Shown piece after piece: positions 62,112-64,000 of a DNA stretch of 64,000 bases. The position numbers were made by a program, and so were the translations under genes. Source of the DNA: JBFFZF01 sp050732695 (lineage in GTDB: Bacteria; Gemmatimonadota; Gemmatimonadetes; Longimicrobiales; RSA9). The stretch covers positions 11,057-75,056 of the forward strand of contig JBOHRL010000015.1 of assembly GCA_050732695.1 (NCBI GenBank). The letters run 5' to 3'. The notes under the pieces are model-generated. The model was not told where the DNA came from, made no database searches, and saw nothing but the letters and a program-made list of their open reading frames with translations. Position 1 is the stretch's first letter; each line of letters opens with the position of its first letter.

Positions 62112-62620
62112 TTGTTCCTGTTGCGGTATTGCCGTTCTTTCATGACTTCGATGTTCTCGGCGATCGATTCGGGCACGCCAAGCTGTTCGCGCAGGCGACT
62201 CAGAAACGCGCGCTCCTGCACGTCGATCGAACCGTCCGCGAGAACTTCGGCAACGGAGCGCAGGTAGACCTGTCGCGCGACGTTGCGGTGGATGGCGTCT
62301 ACGGCGAGCGCATCGAGGGCGAGGATCTCTCGCAGGTGTTCGAGGTCGGCGAGTTCATCATCGGACAGGCGCCGGTCGGCCAGACAGAAGAGCAGGTACT
62401 CGCGGTAGAACCGCTCGAGGTGGCGGGGATGCAGGTGTGTCGGACGGACCCGGTGACGGAGGAAGATTGCGCCGATATCGGCGGCGCGGACTTCGCGCAC
62501 ACCACACCGGGCCAGCAGGTTGTTGAGCTCGACAATGGCGCCGTCCACCGATGCCCGGTGCAGCAGTCGCTGGACGACAGTCGGCCGGATGGCCCGCTTC
62601 TCGGTGAACGGGGTGGGCAT
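62099..62620 (-). CDS. TerB-like helical protein
   Basis: A 173-residue cytoplasmic, all-helical protein. Two related acidic helix-loop segments, CLADRRLSDDELADLEHLRE and VLADGSIDVQERAFLSRLRE, resemble TerB/Tic110-type repeats that bind metal ions. The length is close to typical TerB domains. No other tellurite-resistance genes are nearby, so a ter function is not implied. Its last codons lie in the third copy of repeat set B. Confidence 0.7.
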   Translation of the reverse strand: MPTPFTEKRAIRPTVVQRLLHRASVDGAIVELNNLLARCGVREVRAADIGAIFLRHRVRPTHLHPRHLERFYREYLLFCLADRRLSDDELADLEHLREILALDALAVDAIHRNVARQVYLRSVAEVLADGSIDVQERAFLSRLREQLGVPESIAENIEVMKERQYRNRNKDGR

Positions 62621-62735
62621 ACCAGGAAGTTTACCCGTCGAAGAGAGCGGCGGAAAGGCTACTTTCGACGCGGGTCATCGGGCGTGCGGCGAGTCTCTGA
62701 TGCGACTGCGATCGATGCGGCGCGCGACCCTCGGG

Positions 62736-63920
62736 TCAGCGGGACTGCGCGACGCGATCCGCGGCGAGTGCGGCATCGGTCGCAATGTTCTGGAGCCCGC
62801 CCGTTGCGCTGTAGTTATGGCCGACGAACCAGAGCCGGCGCTGGTCGGCGCTGGTCACACGGTCGGTGCGGACGGCGAATCCGCGAGCATCGGTACGGAT
62901 GAGTCCATTGAGCGGCTCGAGAGCGGGCCGGAATCCAGTCGCGAGGATCACACTGTCGAATTGCTGTTGCTCGCCATCCTCGAAACGGATGCCGCTCTCC
63001 GTGAACGCCTGGATACCGGGCCGGACACGGATCCGGCCGGCGCGGATCGCATCGACGAGCTGAAAGCCGATGAGTGGAATCGCATCGAGCGGCGAGTATG
63101 CCGGCCGCGGCAGAACCGGTGGACCTCGCCGCAGGTCCGTGAGCGTCCGGACGATCCCGACAATCACGTCCTGCGCGCTGCGCGGCAGCTTGCGGATCAG
63201 GAACGAGATGTACTGGATCGGTATGCCGAGGATGGTGAGCGGTACGACATTCGCGCCGGATCGTACCGCGATCGTGACCTGAGCGCCGGCACTGGCCAGT
63301 TCGCTGGCAATCTCGCCGCCGGAATTGCCACAGCCCACGACGAGTAAGCGGCGCCGACCATAGATGTCAGGTCGCCGGTACTCGGCCGAATGGATGACTT
63401 CGCCGCGGAACCGGTCGCGATCGGGGAAGTCCGGGATTACCGGATTGGAAACGATGCCTGTCGCGACCACGAGTGCGTTCGCCGCGACGGGGCCACAGTT
63501 CGTCTCGAGAACCCAACCGGCGCCATCGGTGCCCGGCTGCGCGGCTTTGACGTCCACGCCGGTTTCCGCATGGATGCCGAACGCAGCGCGATAGTGCTCG
63601 AGGTAATCGACGAAGTCTGACTTCGCAGGGAACAGCGGTGTCGCGGCGGGAAAGCGGAGCCCCGGGAGCGCGGACAGATGCTTCCCGGTGTGAAGGCGGA
63701 GACTGTCGTACAGGTTGCGCCACACGTGGCCGATGTCAGGCCCGCGCTCGAAAAGCCGATAGGCGACATCCCGTGCGGCAAGTTCGCGGGCAGTCGCCAG
63801 GCCTGCCGGGCCGGCGCCGATGACGACGGCAGTCGCATCACGGCGACCGATGATCCGCTCGGAGCGGGACGATGTACGGGTTGCCGCCGACACCGCCAGC
63901 AAGTCGAGTGTGTCAGCCAT
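62736..63920 (-). CDS. FAD-dependent monooxygenase, YUCCA/FMO-like
   Basis: A 394-residue cytoplasmic flavoenzyme. The FAD site is AVVIGAGPAGLATARELAAR, the FMO-like signature is DRFRGEVIHSAEYRRP, and the NADPH site is LLVVGCGNSGGEIASELASA. LATGFRPALEPLNG and RLWFVGHNYSATGGLQNIAT match the family's C-terminal blocks. It may oxygenate small substrates; specificity is unknown. It lies 116 bases from the TerB-like gene on the same strand. Confidence 0.92.
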   Translation of the reverse strand: MADTLDLLAVSAATRTSSRSERIIGRRDATAVVIGAGPAGLATARELAARDVAYRLFERGPDIGHVWRNLYDSLRLHTGKHLSALPGLRFPAATPLFPAKSDFVDYLEHYRAAFGIHAETGVDVKAAQPGTDGAGWVLETNCGPVAANALVVATGIVSNPVIPDFPDRDRFRGEVIHSAEYRRPDIYGRRRLLVVGCGNSGGEIASELASAGAQVTIAVRSGANVVPLTILGIPIQYISFLIRKLPRSAQDVIVGIVRTLTDLRRGPPVLPRPAYSPLDAIPLIGFQLVDAIRAGRIRVRPGIQAFTESGIRFEDGEQQQFDSVILATGFRPALEPLNGLIRTDARGFAVRTDRVTSADQRRLWFVGHNYSATGGLQNIATDAALAADRVAQSR

Positions 63921-64000
63921 CCGATTCGCTCACTACACTGGCGCGGTCGTCATGCATTGTAGATCTCACCGCCGCCCGCCGAATATGCATTCAGCACGGC

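Noticed and set aside
1..64000. tRNA or rRNA genes
   Set aside because: No T-loop/acceptor-stem pattern or rRNA-like segment was recognised by eye; a covariance-model scan could not be run.

Overview
The window is uniformly GC-rich and gene-dense, with about 50 protein genes. No rRNA, tRNA, phage or transposase gene was recognised. Gene content points to a Gram-negative environmental bacterium, most likely Gemmatimonadota or a related lineage. The main clues are TonB-dependent receptors with carboxypeptidase-regulatory-like N-termini, several secreted beta-propellers (BNR, YVTN, LVIVD, TolB), two secreted S9 peptidases, DUF305, DUF1028, DUF2911, CehA-type metallohydrolases and many lipoproteins. 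This placement is inference from content; no marker gene was compared.

Layout. Bases 1-10.5 kb are mostly minus-strand secreted proteins: a BNR propeller cut by the window edge, an LVIVD lipoprotein with a DUF305 partner, a PQQ-type aldose dehydrogenase, DUF2911, DUF1028, an NmrA-like protein and an M14 carboxypeptidase broken by a frameshift. Bases 10.5-23.5 kb are a long minus-strand run that looks like a periplasmic sugar or polyol oxidation cluster: GMC oxidoreductase, choice-of-anchor-B/LVIVD protein, Tat-exported gluconate-dehydrogenase-type small subunit, Gfo/Idh/MocA oxidoreductase, TolB-CehA metallohydrolase, YVTN propeller, sugar phosphate isomerase/epimerase, DinB protein and phosphoesterase. 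Bases 23.7-30.3 kb hold a four-helix membrane protein, a panB-thrC-moaD-like operon behind a long structured leader, RidA and NADP-type glutamate dehydrogenase. Bases 30.4-39.4 kb (plus strand) carry addB-addA, pdxH, a decayed APH kinase remnant, a DJ-1/PfpI protein and rsmD. Bases 39.5-43.0 kb hold two regulators (MarR-GNAT fusion, MerR-TipAS-like) and two secreted proteins of unknown function. Bases 43.2-53.9 kb are devoted to outer-membrane uptake: a receptor-ECF sigma-anti-sigma operon, then a divergent locus with a second receptor and a DUF6850-like barrel on one side and a TlpA-like thioredoxin, a Cys-rich small peptide and a DUF4876-like lipoprotein on the other. Bases 53.9-63.9 kb contain two S9 peptidases, an amidohydrolase, a TerB-like protein and a flavin monooxygenase.

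The most unusual signals are four. (1) A 13-nt tandem unit, GTTTCTGGGGCTG, recurs at three loci at the 3' ends of minus-strand genes, twice as an inverted repeat, and once supplies the last codons of a gene. (2) The panB-thrC leader has a strong promoter, a short Val/Thr/Gly-rich ORF, a terminator-like hairpin and a competing antiterminator pairing. (3) An 8-cysteine secreted peptide is translationally coupled to a thioredoxin-like protein. (4) Long tandem or inverted repeats lie at 42.1 kb and 61.8-62.1 kb. All functions are from reading the sequence; no database search was run.
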